Assembly (NCBI GenBank): GCA_013397455.1
Contig: VYZB01000196.1
Coordinates: forward strand, 257,025 to 321,024
Length of the DNA: 64,000 nucleotides
Origin: Crotophaga sulcirostris
Lineage: Eukaryota > Chordata > Aves > Cuculiformes > Crotophagidae
Direction: 5' to 3'
Each line of letters starts with the position of its first letter. The first letter of the stretch is position 1. The notes beneath the pieces are model-generated. The model worked only from the letters and a program-made list of their open reading frames with translations. It made no database searches and had not been told where the DNA came from. Below, one piece after another: positions 43,271-54,334 of the stretch. The position numbers and the translations under genes are program-made.

Positions 43271-45301
43271 TTTTTTTTTTTGGATTTCTCCCCTCTTCCT
43301 TTAGCTTTTCTTCTTCTTAGAGAGGTCTTTGGTAGGGTGGCCTGATGCTGTGTATAAACGGAAATTCAATAGAAGAGTGGCTGCAAGAAGACCCTAAGGG
43401 AGGGGTCCATGCAGGGCAAGCACATATAGTATCTGCCTCCAGATATTCTCCAGTCTCCAGTTGTTCTTCTTTCCAGTTTGTCTAGCTAGTATTCCCCAAA
43501 GCATGTCTCTTCAATACTTGTCTTCTAAGGTATGCGAGCAACCAACTCAAGTGGAGACACAATTTTTTAAGCATTCGTATTTAATAATGCTTATTTTTTA
43601 ACTCCATCAAAGCATGCTGGAACGTGGATTCTTTTTACCAAATGGGGGGGAAGAGGTTTAATTGAGGCAGTATCCAGGAGGATGACTGTTAGGGAGAGGT
43701 CTGAGCTGTGTTGACATGTGTATGTTACAGCTTCATCTTTAACCTCTGCCCTCATGGAGCCAGCTGGGAGATGAAGCTGGAATTAACCTTTCCCCACTGC
43801 AGGACACCCACAGCTATCTGCTTACTGGAAAGTTTTCTTTTTTCTTTTTTAATTATAGTGATTTCATGCAGCTGTTGGCATCTTCCTGCTCCTCCTGTTA
43901 ACATGAGATTCGTAAGGAGGGTCTCTTTTCAGGAAGGCAGCTGTATTTTCTCATTCCTTCACTTAATTAGGATGTGAGCTTCTACTACAAAAGACGTCAG
44001 AAGTCACACTGGGCTCTCCACGTCTAGAAGTCGTCGGAATTAGAGGTCTACAAGGCAAACAAGTCGTGCTTAGATCTTTCTCAAGTGTAAGGGTTTGCAT
44101 GGTACAGCCAGCTAGCATTTTTCGGATACTGCAGCAGTTTAGTACACACAGAAACATGTGTTATTTACCATTTTATACGCATTCACAGAGGTGGTACCAT
44201 CCCTGGGGGTGAGCACCCAAAACAAGAGCTGGATCCAACCATCCTCACAGACACGTGGTTGATATCTGAGAATGAACCTTGAGCAATGGGTAGTAAAAAC
44301 AGATGAATAAAGCTATGAGATGAGATTATTCCTCTCTTTTAAAATCATGTAAACTCTTTCTATTGTCTTCTGCATTAGTGCCTGTTGTGCTACAGCTCTT
44401 CAGATATTGCTGGACTCCTTAGGAGCTCATGTGTAAAACAACAGCAACAGCACCAACAAGGAAAACTACCCCTCTGAGGCTGTACCTCCTTTTACAAGCA
44501 GCTGAAAAATGCAAGCACAGGACTGGTGCAGGGGCAACGTCTGAACCATATTTTAAACTCAAAATGTATCCTGAACTTAAAGGAAAATTCACCTTGTGTT
44601 GCTCACTGGGCAGAACATGCTCCAGGCCACTGGACAGCTGAAGGTCTTTAGATGGTGTATCATGAAGACTAAAAGAAGGAGGTACTGGTGTAGCAATCCC
44701 ATGGATGATGTTTCCAGCAAATTCTGATGGCCTTTGTTAGTGCTTGTTGCTCATCCTCAGCCACTGAGACTGTTGTATGTGGTTCCTGGGTTTTGTTCTT
44801 AAAGAACTGAGAATTTCTAGGAAAAAACACATTGGAACAAATGTAACGTTAGATTCTAAAACCTAGTGAAGTAAAATCTTTACTTATTTTAAATGTTGAC
44901 AATTCTGAGCAAAAAACACTGGTAAATTTTCAACATTCAATGGTTTCAGAACCACCTAGTACTTCTCCCTATCATCTCCTAACTGTGCTGAGAACAGAGA
45001 TGGAGGACAGAAAAGAAGAAAGACCTGTCTTTACTGAACATCTTTGGTATGGTCCACGTTACACTTCAGTTTTGGACATACTTGCATTTCTAGTGCTCTT
45101 TTTCATCTGGGGTTTTACTGTCCTTCAGGGCATTCACTGCTGGGGTGCATATTTATCTTCATGTTGTGGTCCTCCACCAGCATCAACTAGTCCAGGAGGT
45201 TTATTTCCAGTTGTGTGACACAACCATGGCCCCAGTTCCTATTCTTGTGCTCTTTCTTTCCCGTGTGCACATGGCCTTTGGAAACAGTCTTGGCATGTTT
45301 T
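43271..45301. other. Unassigned DNA with one hydrophobic open frame
   Basis: Opens with the end of a 14-base T run (43268-43281). The frame 44940-45218 (+, 92 codons) encodes a membrane-segment-like LDILAFLVLFFIWGFTVLQG, but has no upstream coding context, recognisable family or clear exon borders. No other feature is supported. Confidence 0.4.
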
Positions 45302-45968
45302 AGAATCATAGAATTATAGAGTAGCTTGGGTTTGAAGGGGCCTTAAAGATCACCTTTTTCAAACCCTGCCGCTATGGACAAGGACACCTCCCACTGGATC
45401 AGGGTGCTCAAAGCCCCATCCAACCTGGCCTTGAACACCTCCAGGGATGGGGCAACCATGACTTCTCTGAGCAACCTGTGCCAGGGCCTCCCCACCCTCA
45501 TAGTAAAAAATTTCTTCCTAATATCTCATCTAAATCTCCCCTCTCTCACCTTAAAACCATTCCCCCTCATCCTATCCCTGCACTCCCTGATCAAGAACCC
45601 CTCCCCAGCTTTTCTGGAGCCCCCTTTCAGTACTGTAAGGCTGCTCTAAGGTCTCCCCACAGCCTTCTCTTCTCCAGGTTGAACAACCCCAACTCTCTCA
45701 GCCTGTCCTTGTATGGGAGATGCTCCAACCCTGTTATCGACTTCATGGCTTCCTCTGGACTTGCTCTAACAGATCCATGTCCTTCCTGTGCTGAGGACTC
45801 CAAAACTGAACTCAGGACTCCAGGTGAGGTCTCATGAGAGCAGAGTAGAGGGGAAGAATCACCTCCATCAACTAGCTGGTCACATTTATCTTGATGCAGC
45901 CCAGGATATGTTTGACTTTCTAGGCTGCAAGTGCACATTGCTCATGTTGAGATTCTCATTCACCAAAG
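45302..45968 (-). mobile_element. CR1 LINE 3' part, TTCTATG tail
   Basis: Reverse copy opening AGAATCATAGAATTATAGAG, then GGGGCCTTAAAGATCACC, CCACTGGATCAGGGTGCTCA, the GCCTTGAACACCTCCAGGG block, AATTTCTTCCTAATATCTC, TCCCTGATCAAGAACCCC, CTTCTCTTCTCCAGG, GAGATGCTCCAACCCTG, CAGGACTCCAGGTGAGGTC and GCTGCAAGTGCACATTGC. The minus frame 45627-45938 still reads [20 protein letters not shown]. Same subfamily as 16395-16760. Confidence 0.94.
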
Positions 45969-48900
45969 TGTGCTTTTAGTGACTGCTTCTGAAAACTGTT
46001 CCCATCATGAAAAAAACATTTTAGATTTAGAATCACTGCGCCCATTATTTTAATTGCATGAAGAAGTACTTGACTGCTATTGAAATTGGTCAGTGGGAGC
46101 TGGGATTTCAATCTGAAAAGCACAGATCTAACCAGAGAGTAAAGGTCTGGATTTACATGCAAGTAACAAAGTGCTACATTGAGAAGCTTTTCTTAGTAAA
46201 GATGTGGGCAGGAAGGTGACAGCTCTCTGCAGCCAACTCTGCACCACCTCGTTCACCAGTGCTCCATCTCTGTCAGTGGAAAAGGCTTTGCTTGGAAGGA
46301 AGCACGTTTTCCTTAGGGAACAATCTCAAAGGATGATTAGATAGTGCCTACAGGCAGGCAGGCAAGCCCAGGGTCATGGTTCGTGGAGGTCCTTGGGGTG
46401 GATCCAGTCTGCAAATACCTTGATGGTAGAGTCACACCAGAGAGTCACTCAAATGACAGCATTGCCTGGGGAGAAATGCTCAAGCTCAGGACCTCTGTCA
46501 TAGTCTACTAGGTGCAAAAGCTTGGGCTTGGGAGGCTTGCAGGCTGTCCCTGTAATGGCAATTATTGGGGATTTTTCCTTGCAGGCCATTTTTTCAGGAA
46601 CCAGACCTGCTGTGCAGGACACTATGGGTCCTCTGGGGTTGTTATACCAAATATGTCAGGTGTGCAGAAGGACAGGAACTGGGTGGCAGTCTAGCAGGGG
46701 CTTTCTTGGAAAGGTGGACAGAGGCTGCTGTTGGGACAGCTACTGCATCTTCCTTGCTTCTTAGAAGTTCATGGCCTTGTTCCTCTCCAGAATCCCAGCC
46801 AAGCTTCCCAAACTGCCAAAATCAAGGAATAAATGCATGTGCCATGTCCTGTAGGGGAGAAGTATGACAGTGATTCACACCACTCAGTAAATGAGCAGAG
46901 AATCTCTGATACTGTAGGCAGGACAGATACACTGGTTTCCTTTTGTGCATGGCTTCGGGTACCTTTGTTTTCTTTAAGGTTGATACAAGTATGACTACCC
47001 AGGAAGGAAGATTTGGATACTGGGAACATTCATTTAACACAGGACATGCTCCTGAGGAGATGAATACAAACTCCTCCAGATCTCCCTTTTTAATGCAATT
47101 GGTTTTCAAAAGCTCTCCTCCTCATCTCACAGTCTGATGGGGTTAAACACCTCTGAGGGGGCTGGAGGGAGGAATGTTTTTAATCCCATTGATTTATTAA
47201 AATCATCTAAAGATAGCCAGCTGCAACAGATAAAACTGCTGCCCTTTGCACTTCAGAAAGGTCCTCCCTGAGCCAGCTCTGCACAGAAAACATTGGCAAT
47301 GGCTTAGTGACCTCTGGGACATGATGGTACTGGACTGCTTTCTGCCAGCTCTTGCATCTCTCCTGGATGCAGGGTTCATGGAGAGAGGTGTCGTTAGGGC
47401 ACCAGATTCAGGAACCAAGCTCACTGAGAAAACTACTCCCCAAAGGATTTTGAATCTTGACTGATAGCAGCAACAAGAGGTAGAAACAAAAAAAAAGTCA
47501 TAGCAAAGTTAGACAGAGATATTTAATTTTTCCCTGAAGGGATTTATTTTGGGTATTTGTGCATGTGAGTGTGCATGGATGTATGCACTCCTTTGGGATC
47601 TCTACCTGAATTTTGATGATCTGGAAGGTAAAAAGGATATTCATGAAGCTTTGTAGGTCCTGCAAATCACTGCTATGATCAGATCTTAATTGTACTTTGG
47701 TCTTCCCCTTCCAGCTGTGCTCCCAGGACCACCAGAAGAGCTCTGGCCGTCACAGTGCTGCAAAACATCATCCTTCAAGATTAGTGCTCAAGGCTGGGAG
47801 GTGAGGCAAAAAAGGCATCCAAATTTCTACCCCACACCTTTCCTGCACGTAACAAATGGTTGTAACAAGGCAGAGTTCAGAGATCTCTGCACTTCAGGCC
47901 AAACCAGGGCTCTGCAGGACGTGACAGTTTTGTTTTGTGTCTGTCCAGGGCCCACCAGAGACAAAAGACAGCATCAAGAGTAATTGAATGAGCAAGGCAG
48001 GCAGACCCAGCAGTGCTCTTATCAGCTGGGGGAGGCAGAGCAGACCCGAGGAGCAGAGCAGACCAGGTACCAGGAACCAGATCTTAAGGTTACATTCCTT
48101 ACATACGTGGGATTTCCTGCAGTCTCCCCTAAGTTTTCTTTGTAAATTGGAAATCTAAAATCTGCAAGAAAAAAAAAAATTGTCTTACTGAAGAAAAAAA
48201 AAGGTAATTAATTTCCTGTGCTGTATTAATCTGTAAAATAATATAATAAAAAGAAACTCTTAGCCCAAGCTAGAGGGAGTGAATTGTTTAAACCCCAAGA
48301 GAAGCAATGCTTAATTTAATTTCACAGGTAGCTATTTTGCAAAGTCTCTGAGGGAGGAAACTCTTCCAATACCACCACTCCAAAAGTCTGACACAATCTA
48401 ATTTATATTGCCATTGTACTGAGAGACCTCACTGTGTTGCATACACATGCAGGCACCCACGCACACCCACAGAGAAGTCCTCCCGTGAACTTCCAATGTA
48501 ATAACACAAAAGGCAGTGGGGAAAAATTGAAAAAAGCAGTGGAATTGGCCAAAGTCTCAACACAAGTTTGTGATGAGCCAAGAGCAGGATTCCTGGTATC
48601 CCATGACCCTGTCCTAGCTATTCCCTTGGGACTTGTGTGTCCTGCTCCCTGTCTTTATTTTTACAAGGGTTGGGAGACAAACAGTGTCTACAGAAATGCT
48701 GATTTTAACCACTTTTCAGGAAGAATAAGCCTTTACAGAAAGCAAGTAATTGCACTTGGTGGCATGACTGAATGGCATGACCATACAAAGACTGCACAAC
48801 TTCTTCCCAGTGCTGTCACCAGAAGATGTTGCTCTGCTGGGTAAGAGAGGGGACCTCCATGTACCTTTCACTCCCATTTCTGCTCCTCATCCATTCCAAA

Positions 48901-50190
48901 CTTGTTGGAGTTTGCGGTGAATATCAAGAGGTTTCAGTTTGCATGGACGGAAAATACCAATAACATTACAGGAATCCTAAAACTGTAGACCAAGCCCCAG
49001 GGGCTGTAGTGGTTCTGTGCTTTCTGGCAGCAGTTTAAATTCATTAACTCCCCTGGGGTCTAATCTAGCCTTATCCCAAAGTGAGAAGAGCCTTTTTCCC
49101 ATGTTATTCCCATCTGCCACTGATCAGACCTGCCATCTCTCACACATGGAGTGATGGACTTGCAGAACTGACTCCCTCCTTCTCCACTACTGTTATTGCA
49201 TGCCTTTCCCTCCCATGAGGTAGACCCAGAGGGATGTGGTGAGCCATGATTTCCAGTCCTTTTGTATGTTATGATGATGATGACTGAGAATGGGCAAGAC
49301 TATAGCATGCTATGCCATCTAAATAGACCCTACTTTCACATAGCCCCCAGAAAAGAAGCATTTCTTAGGCCCAAGTCACTCCTGCAACTTGGAGTCTACA
49401 GACTAGTGACGTGCTCTTCAAACAGCTTTCACAGGAGCTTCTTGCCAAGATCCGTGCTATGATCCTCTTGGCTAATTTGGATCAGGGTGGGACAGCCTAG
49501 CTCACATCAGTCCCTCCTCTGGAGAAGAAATACCCAAGGGACAAGGGGTTTACGGCTCAAGGGCATCCACTTAGGTCTGTTAATCCCTTTTCTGTTCAAC
49601 AGCTGTCCAGTGGCACTTTGCCACCCATGAGCTTTTTGAGTGTGAAAGCCTCTTGCTTCACAGCTAGCTTTGCAAAATCTACGTTATTAGGATTTCAAAA
49701 AGTTGTTCCTGATCCAAGATAAACAGAGAAACCCAAGCAGCCTGTGAGACCAGTCTCCTGAAGGGAGAGACTTGAGAGGGCAGATTAGAAAATAAAAGCA
49801 GAAAGAAATGTATATGTCCTGGCCAAACTATGACTAAGGCGAAGATAGGGTAACGGTTTTCGGTTCTTTGAAGAATGTAAACACCACAATGTGAGAGCAG
49901 ATACAGTTCAACGAGATGGATGAGGCTAGGCAGAGAAAAACACTGCTGTGGGTTAGGAGATGATTTGAGGCCACTGTGGAGGTTATAAATTATTCAAAGG
50001 GTGGATCAGAAGCCCTGTGTCTGTTGTCCATTTAACATGGACAAGCCTACATATAAGGAACATTCCTAGATGGTGTGGCAGTGGCAGGCTGACCTGAAAT
50101 CAGATGGGAGAAGCCCTTGAAAGGAAGGAGTTGTTCCTTTGGTTTTTGTGTAGTTTCTTGGTTTCCTCATTACACCCACGTAACTCCATA
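45969..50190. other. Unassigned single-copy DNA
   Basis: About 4.2 kb. A-rich runs occur at 48170-48200. An open frame of 136 codons (48434-48844, +) has no motif. No gene, RNA or repeat family is supported. Confidence 0.5.
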
Positions 50191-50390
50191 TCCTGGGTTG
50201 CATCAAAAGAAGCACGGCCAGGAGGTTGAGAGAAGTGATTCTGCCCATCTTCTCTGCTCTCATGAGATCCCACCTGGAGTACTGCATCCAAATCCTAAGC
50301 ACAGGAAGGACCTGGACATATTGGAGCATGTCCACAGGAGGCCACAAAAATGATCAGGGAGATGAAACACCTCTCCTATGAAGAAGGGCT
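50191..50390 (+). mobile_element. CR1 LINE, 5' portion of a copy split by another CR1
   Basis: Begins TCCTGGGTTGCATCAAAAG, then AGAAGTGATTCTGCCCATC, CTCTGCTCTCATGAGATCCC, GACATATTGGAGCATGTCCA, CAGGAGGCCACAAAAATGAT and CACCTCTCCTATGAAGAAGG. It stops inside the EERLRELG codons. The next expected words resume at 50909. Confidence 0.9.
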
Positions 50391-50908
50391 GCAGCCCCAC
50401 CTTGATTACTGGGTGCAGTTTTGGGTGTCATAGTTTAAAAAGGACATAAAACTACTGTGCAGGTGCAGAGGAGGCCACAAAGCTGGTGAAGGTCTGGAGG
50501 GGAGGTCATATGAGGAGTGGCTGAAGTCATGTGGTTCAGCCCGGAGAAGAGAATACTGAGAAGGGATCTCAGAGCTGTTTACTGACTTCTCCCAAGGGAA
50601 GGAGGAGAAACAGGTGCTCATCTCTCTGGTGACCCATGATAGGACCCAAGGGAATGGCAGGAAGATGTACCAGGGGAGGTTTAGACTGGACATTAGGAAG
50701 AGGTTCTTCACCCAGCAGGTGGTGTAGCACTGGAACAGCTCCCCAGGGAAGCAGTCATGGCACCCACTCTGCCAGTGTTCAAGAAGCATTTGGACAATGC
50801 CCTCAGTCACACGATGTGAATGTTGGGAGTGTCCTGTGTAGGGATGGGAGTTGGACTCAATGATTGTTTTGGGTCCCTTCCAACTCGGGTGATTCTATGA
50901 TTCTATGA
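50391..50908 (+). mobile_element. CR1 LINE nested in another CR1, same strand, TTCTATG tail
   Basis: A copy of a different subfamily: CTTGATTACTGGGTGCAGTT, then a GGAGGCCACAAAGCTGGTGA block, CATATGAGGAGTGGCTGAAG, GGGGAGGTTTAGACTGGACA, GGTTCTTCACCCAGCAGGTG, CATTTGGACAATGCCCTCAG, GTCCCTTCCAACTCGGGTG and GATTCTATGATTCTATGA. It begins 5' truncated right at the break of the host and ends with its tail against GTGTTGGGGTTGTTCAGCC of the host. The fragment at 57031-57146 belongs to the same subfamily. Confidence 0.9.
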
Positions 50909-51301
50909 GTGTTGGGGTTGTTCAGCCTGGAGAAGAGAAAGCTGTGGGGGGATCTAATTATGGCCTTTCAATACCTCAGTGGGACCTGTAGGAAAGATGA
51001 GGACAGACTTCTTAGTTGGATCTGTAGCTACAGGACAAGGAAACTAAACTTTTAAACTAAAGACCGTGAGTTTAGACTAGATATAGGGAAGAATTTTTCC
51101 GTGATGAGGGCGGTGAAACACTGGCACAGGCTGCCCAGAAAGACAGTAGATGTCCCACCGCTGGAAACATTCAAGGTTAGGTTGGACAGGGCTCTGAGCA
51201 ACCTGATCTCATGGAAGATTTCCCTGCTCATTGCAGGGGGTTGGACTAGGTGACCTTTAAAGTTCATTTCCAACCCAAACCATTCTATGATTCTGTGATT
51301 T
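50909..51301 (+). mobile_element. CR1 LINE, 3' portion of the split copy, TTCTATG tail
   Basis: Resumes with TTGGGGTTGTTCAGCCTGGA and GAAGAGAAAGCTGTGGGGGG, then TAGACTAGATATAGGGAAGA, CAGGCTGCCCAGAAAGACAG, GGGGGTTGGACTAGGTGACC and CATTCTATGATTCTGTGATT. Frame breaks show that it is old. Confidence 0.92.
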
Positions 51302-52154
51302 AACCCCTCTGGAAGCACAGGTTGCAGCTTGCCCAGTGCACCTGAGATGCAAACTGTGCCACGTGGCTGAGAGATGAAGAAGGGGTACAAAACCCAATCT
51401 GCAAAGGTAATACCTCTACCATTAATAGAAACTCATTTCAGACACTCCATGCCTCTAAATACCCAGGCCAATGCAACAGTAAATTTAAATAACATGGTTA
51501 AAATAGGACCATGGAGAGACCTAGTTTTTGCTTTTCAGCCCACTAAATCAAATAAAGTGAACTTGACATAGAAAAAAACCCACAGGATTTCCAAGCTTTA
51601 AGGAAAAATCACTTGAGAGAACGTGCGAAACCTGGTTTCACAGCCAAATCTGTAGTTTAAGCTCAGGCACCTGGGAGTAGTTTCACTGGGAGAATATTGA
51701 GTTGAAAATTGTTTCAGCAAGAAAGTCAATGTAATACTGCAAGAAATAGAAGAAATGGTATTGCTAAGTCTTTCAATTTGAACATGAGTATGTGTTTTTG
51801 AGATAAAGTCCCAGCTGCTGCAAAATGGTGTGTTGCTGGATTCCCAGAATTACATTGCACTTGTAGCACATTTGACTGCAGAGAAGAACACCAAAAGGTC
51901 ACAGCATCTCCGTCAGAAGGCAAATAAATGTCTTGGGAATGATCTCCTTAAAATAAGCAGGGGGGAAACTTAAATTGGAGGTAGAGGCAATGCTGTCCCT
52001 AAGTTGAGGAACACTGCAAACGGGGAGCAGCACCAAGATAACGAAGTGTTGTCTCAGACCCTGGGTTTCTTTCAGTAAGGGCATGAAAATTTGCTTGCAG
52101 TTGCCAATCTCTTTAAATGCAGAGGAAAACCAGAGTGAATTATCCATTGATTAG
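51302..52154. other. Unassigned single-copy DNA
   Basis: No gene or repeat family recognised; only short frames. Confidence 0.5.
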
Positions 52155-52230
52155 GCGTGGTGGTGTCGGGCTGACAGTTGGGCTCTATGAGCTTTGAGAT
52201 CTTTTCCGACCTTAATGATTCTATGATTCA
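52155..52230 (+). mobile_element. CR1 LINE 3' tip, TTCTATG tail
   Basis: About 75 bases: GGCGTGGTGGTGTCGGGCTG, then ACAGTTGGGCTCTATGAGC, GAGATCTTTTCCGACC and AATGATTCTATGATTC. Only the 3' UTR is present; same subfamily as 27530-27959. Confidence 0.85.
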
Positions 52231-52879
52231 ATGCTTCCATGGTGGGAGGAGAGAGGATGAAGAACTCTGAGGTATTTGGGAAGCTGGACTTTCTGCTGTC
52301 TGTTGTCCTCTGTGCAATGTCCAACTTCACCTGAAGGCTATTCCTTATGGGAACACAAAGTACCTTTTCAGCAAGGCATACATAGAGAGTGGGAGACAAA
52401 GCTTGTTGAAACAGAAGATTTGTGGAGACTGGAGTAGGGCAAAACGTGCTGAACAAGGGAACTGAATAAGGGGTACCCAGATTGGCCTCAGGTAGGGACA
52501 GAAAAGAAGTAAAATTTTATTCTCATTTCTCACGGTCAGATTGCAGGGAACAGGGCTCTGAACCTCAAGAAAGCAAGAGCTGGGACCAATTCTGCAGCCA
52601 GACAGACCCTGTCGGAGCCGTATCCTCTCCTCGATGCTGACAGGGTTGTGAATTAAGGGCTGTGTGTTGATGTGCAGCAAAGACAGCCTAGAATAGAATT
52701 TTCTCTCACTGCAAAGGTATTAGCAAATTGTTTCTCCTTGCTTAGTCTGGGAAAAGTGCTGCAGCAACTGCCCTCCCTGAGAGCAGCTTGGGGTAATGCA
52801 ATGTAATTTGGACAGCGTGGGAAAATGCCCTGAGTTACCCCAGAGAGACAAGGAGTAGATAGCTGGGGGGAGGATGTGA
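52231..52879. other. Unassigned single-copy DNA
   Basis: No gene or repeat family recognised. Minus frames of 95-111 codons overlap one another and lack motifs. Confidence 0.45.
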
Positions 52880-53025
52880 GCCTTCCTTTCCTGGAGGTCT
52901 TGAAGGGCAGGTTACACAAACATCTGCCAGCGGGGGCCATAGGAGAGCTGATTCCGCCTTGCGGGGTTGTAATGGACTACATGACCTTTTCAGGTCCTCT
53001 CCCTCCCTCTGAGGCTGTGGGCAGA
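52880..53025 (+). mobile_element. CR1 LINE 3' fragment, older subfamily
   Basis: CCTTTCCTGGAGGTCTTGAA, GGCAGGTTACACAAACATCT, CATAGGAGAGCTGATTCCGC, TTGTAATGGACTACATGACC, then CAGGTCCTCTCCCTCCC. This is the usual end of an older avian CR1, but the ATTCTATG tail has been lost. A short TG run (53072-53085) follows. Confidence 0.7.
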
Positions 53026-53227
53026 GTTTGGTGGGGGGATGGAATAAATCCTTTCAGGCTCTATAGAGGGATGTGTGTGTGTGTGCATGTGGCTGTACTT
53101 GCCTGGTTACAGGCAGCACCATCACCAATGCTACAGCGTGGGCTAAAAAACCTGGTTTGGCTGCAGTTCTGTTCAGTTGCCTTGTGTGCCTGCCCATCTC
53201 TTCTTGGCTGTGTTAGTCATTAATCAA

Positions 53228-53556
53228 CCTAAAGAGAGGTTGTAGTCAGGCAGGGGCTGGTCTCTTCTCTCAGGTGACCAGTAACAGAACTAGAGGACAT
53301 GGACTAAAGCTTGGTCAGTGAAGGTTTAGGCTTGATATTAGGAAAAAGTTCTTCACTGAAAGGGTGATTGGCCATTGGAATGCGCTGCCCAGGGAGGTGG
53401 TGGAGTCGCCAACCCTGGAGGTGTTTAAGAGGAGATTGGATGAGGCACTCAGTGCCATGGTTTAGATGATGGGTTGGTGTTAATGTTGGGTTCTAAATTG
53501 GACTCGATAATCTCAGAGGTCCTTTCCAACCTTGTAACACTGTGATACTGTGGTAT
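53228..53556 (+). mobile_element. CR1 LINE 3' part, ACTGTG-tail subtype B
   Basis: Starts CCTAAAGAGAGGTTGTAGTC, with the SQVTSNRTRGHG region, GGCTTGATATTAGGAAAAAG, GGCCATTGGAATGCGCTGCC, GATGATGGGTTGGTGTTAAT, GGTTCTAAATTGGACTCG and a tail AACACTGTGATACTGTGG. It lies 414 bases before another copy of the same class. Confidence 0.94.
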
Positions 53557-53714
53557 AGACCCGAATCCTTTAGAGGGGGAGAACTGAGGCAAGGAGGTCT
53601 CAATCTGCAGACAGGGAGCTGAAGACCACTACAGCTTACATGGGGGTTGTTCTACCTGCTACCTTCTCAAGATGGGCTGGGGATCACTTGTCGCTGCCTT
53701 AGTCTGAACACAGA

Positions 53715-53892
53715 GCCAGAGCGGGACAAGAACAAAATGCAGAGCAGGAAACTGGGAAAAGCTTCCCACAGTTTAGGTGCTGCCACCAAGGTGAAATGAA
53801 TTGACCAAGCTCATGCACAGGGTCTCTGTCAGAGTCATGATGAGAACCCAAGGTTTTTGTGACCAAAACCATTTCTCTAACCACCAGATCCT
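53715..53892 (-). mobile_element. MIR-like ancient SINE remnant, reverse strand
   Basis: Read on the minus strand: GGATCTGGTGGTTAGAGAAA followed by TGG (A-box-like, tRNA head), CCTTGGGTTCTCATCATGAC (B-box-like), GAGCTTGGTCAATTCATTTC, then CCCAGTTTCCTGCTC. That is the MIR block order of A box, B box, the CTTGGGCAAGTCACTT-type core and the CAGTTTCC block. It is the most complete of the four such relics here. Confidence 0.65.
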
Positions 53893-53969
53893 TCTAAAAG
53901 GCTGCCCAAATGCTACAGAAGCATTGCTAAACAATTGCCAAGGGTCTTAGAAAACCTTTGGGCAGGTTT

Positions 53970-54334
53970 TTCTGAGAAAGGTGTCAAGACACTGGAGTGT
54001 GTCCAGAGGAGAGCAACGAAGATGGTGAAGGGTTTGGAGCACAAGCCCTACGAGGAGCGACTGAGGGAGCTGGGGCTGTTTAGTCTGGAGAAGAGGAGGC
54101 TCAGGGGAGACGTTATTGCTCTCTACAACTGCCTAAAAGAAGGTTGTAGTCAAGTGGGAGGTGGTGGAGTTGCCGTCCCTGGAGGTGTTTAAGAGGAGAT
54201 TGGATGAGGCACTCAGTGCCATGGTTTACATAATGGGATGGTGTTAGTGTTGGGTTCTAGATTGGACTCGATGATCTCAGAGGTCCTTTCCAACTTTGTA
54301 ACACTGTGAAACTATGATACTGTGTGGTACTGTG
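53970..54334 (+). mobile_element. CR1 LINE with an internal deletion, ACTGTG-tail subtype B
   Basis: Starts GAAAGGTGTCAAGACACTGG, and frame 53935-54192 reads [20 protein letters not shown] through [20 protein letters not shown]. At about 54157 it jumps from GTTGTAGTCAAGTGGG straight to AGGTGGTGGAGTTGCC, losing about 138-140 bases (the FSQV to WNALPRE region) present in sister copies. A GGG is shared at the junction. It ends with several ACTGTG units, one altered to ACTATGAT. Confidence 0.94.

Noticed and set aside
43200..43420. Processed pseudogene on the minus strand ending in the A tract opposite 43268-43281
   Set aside because: The text before the tract (KKKKS then stop) has no recognisable protein upstream and no AATAAA at a suitable distance.
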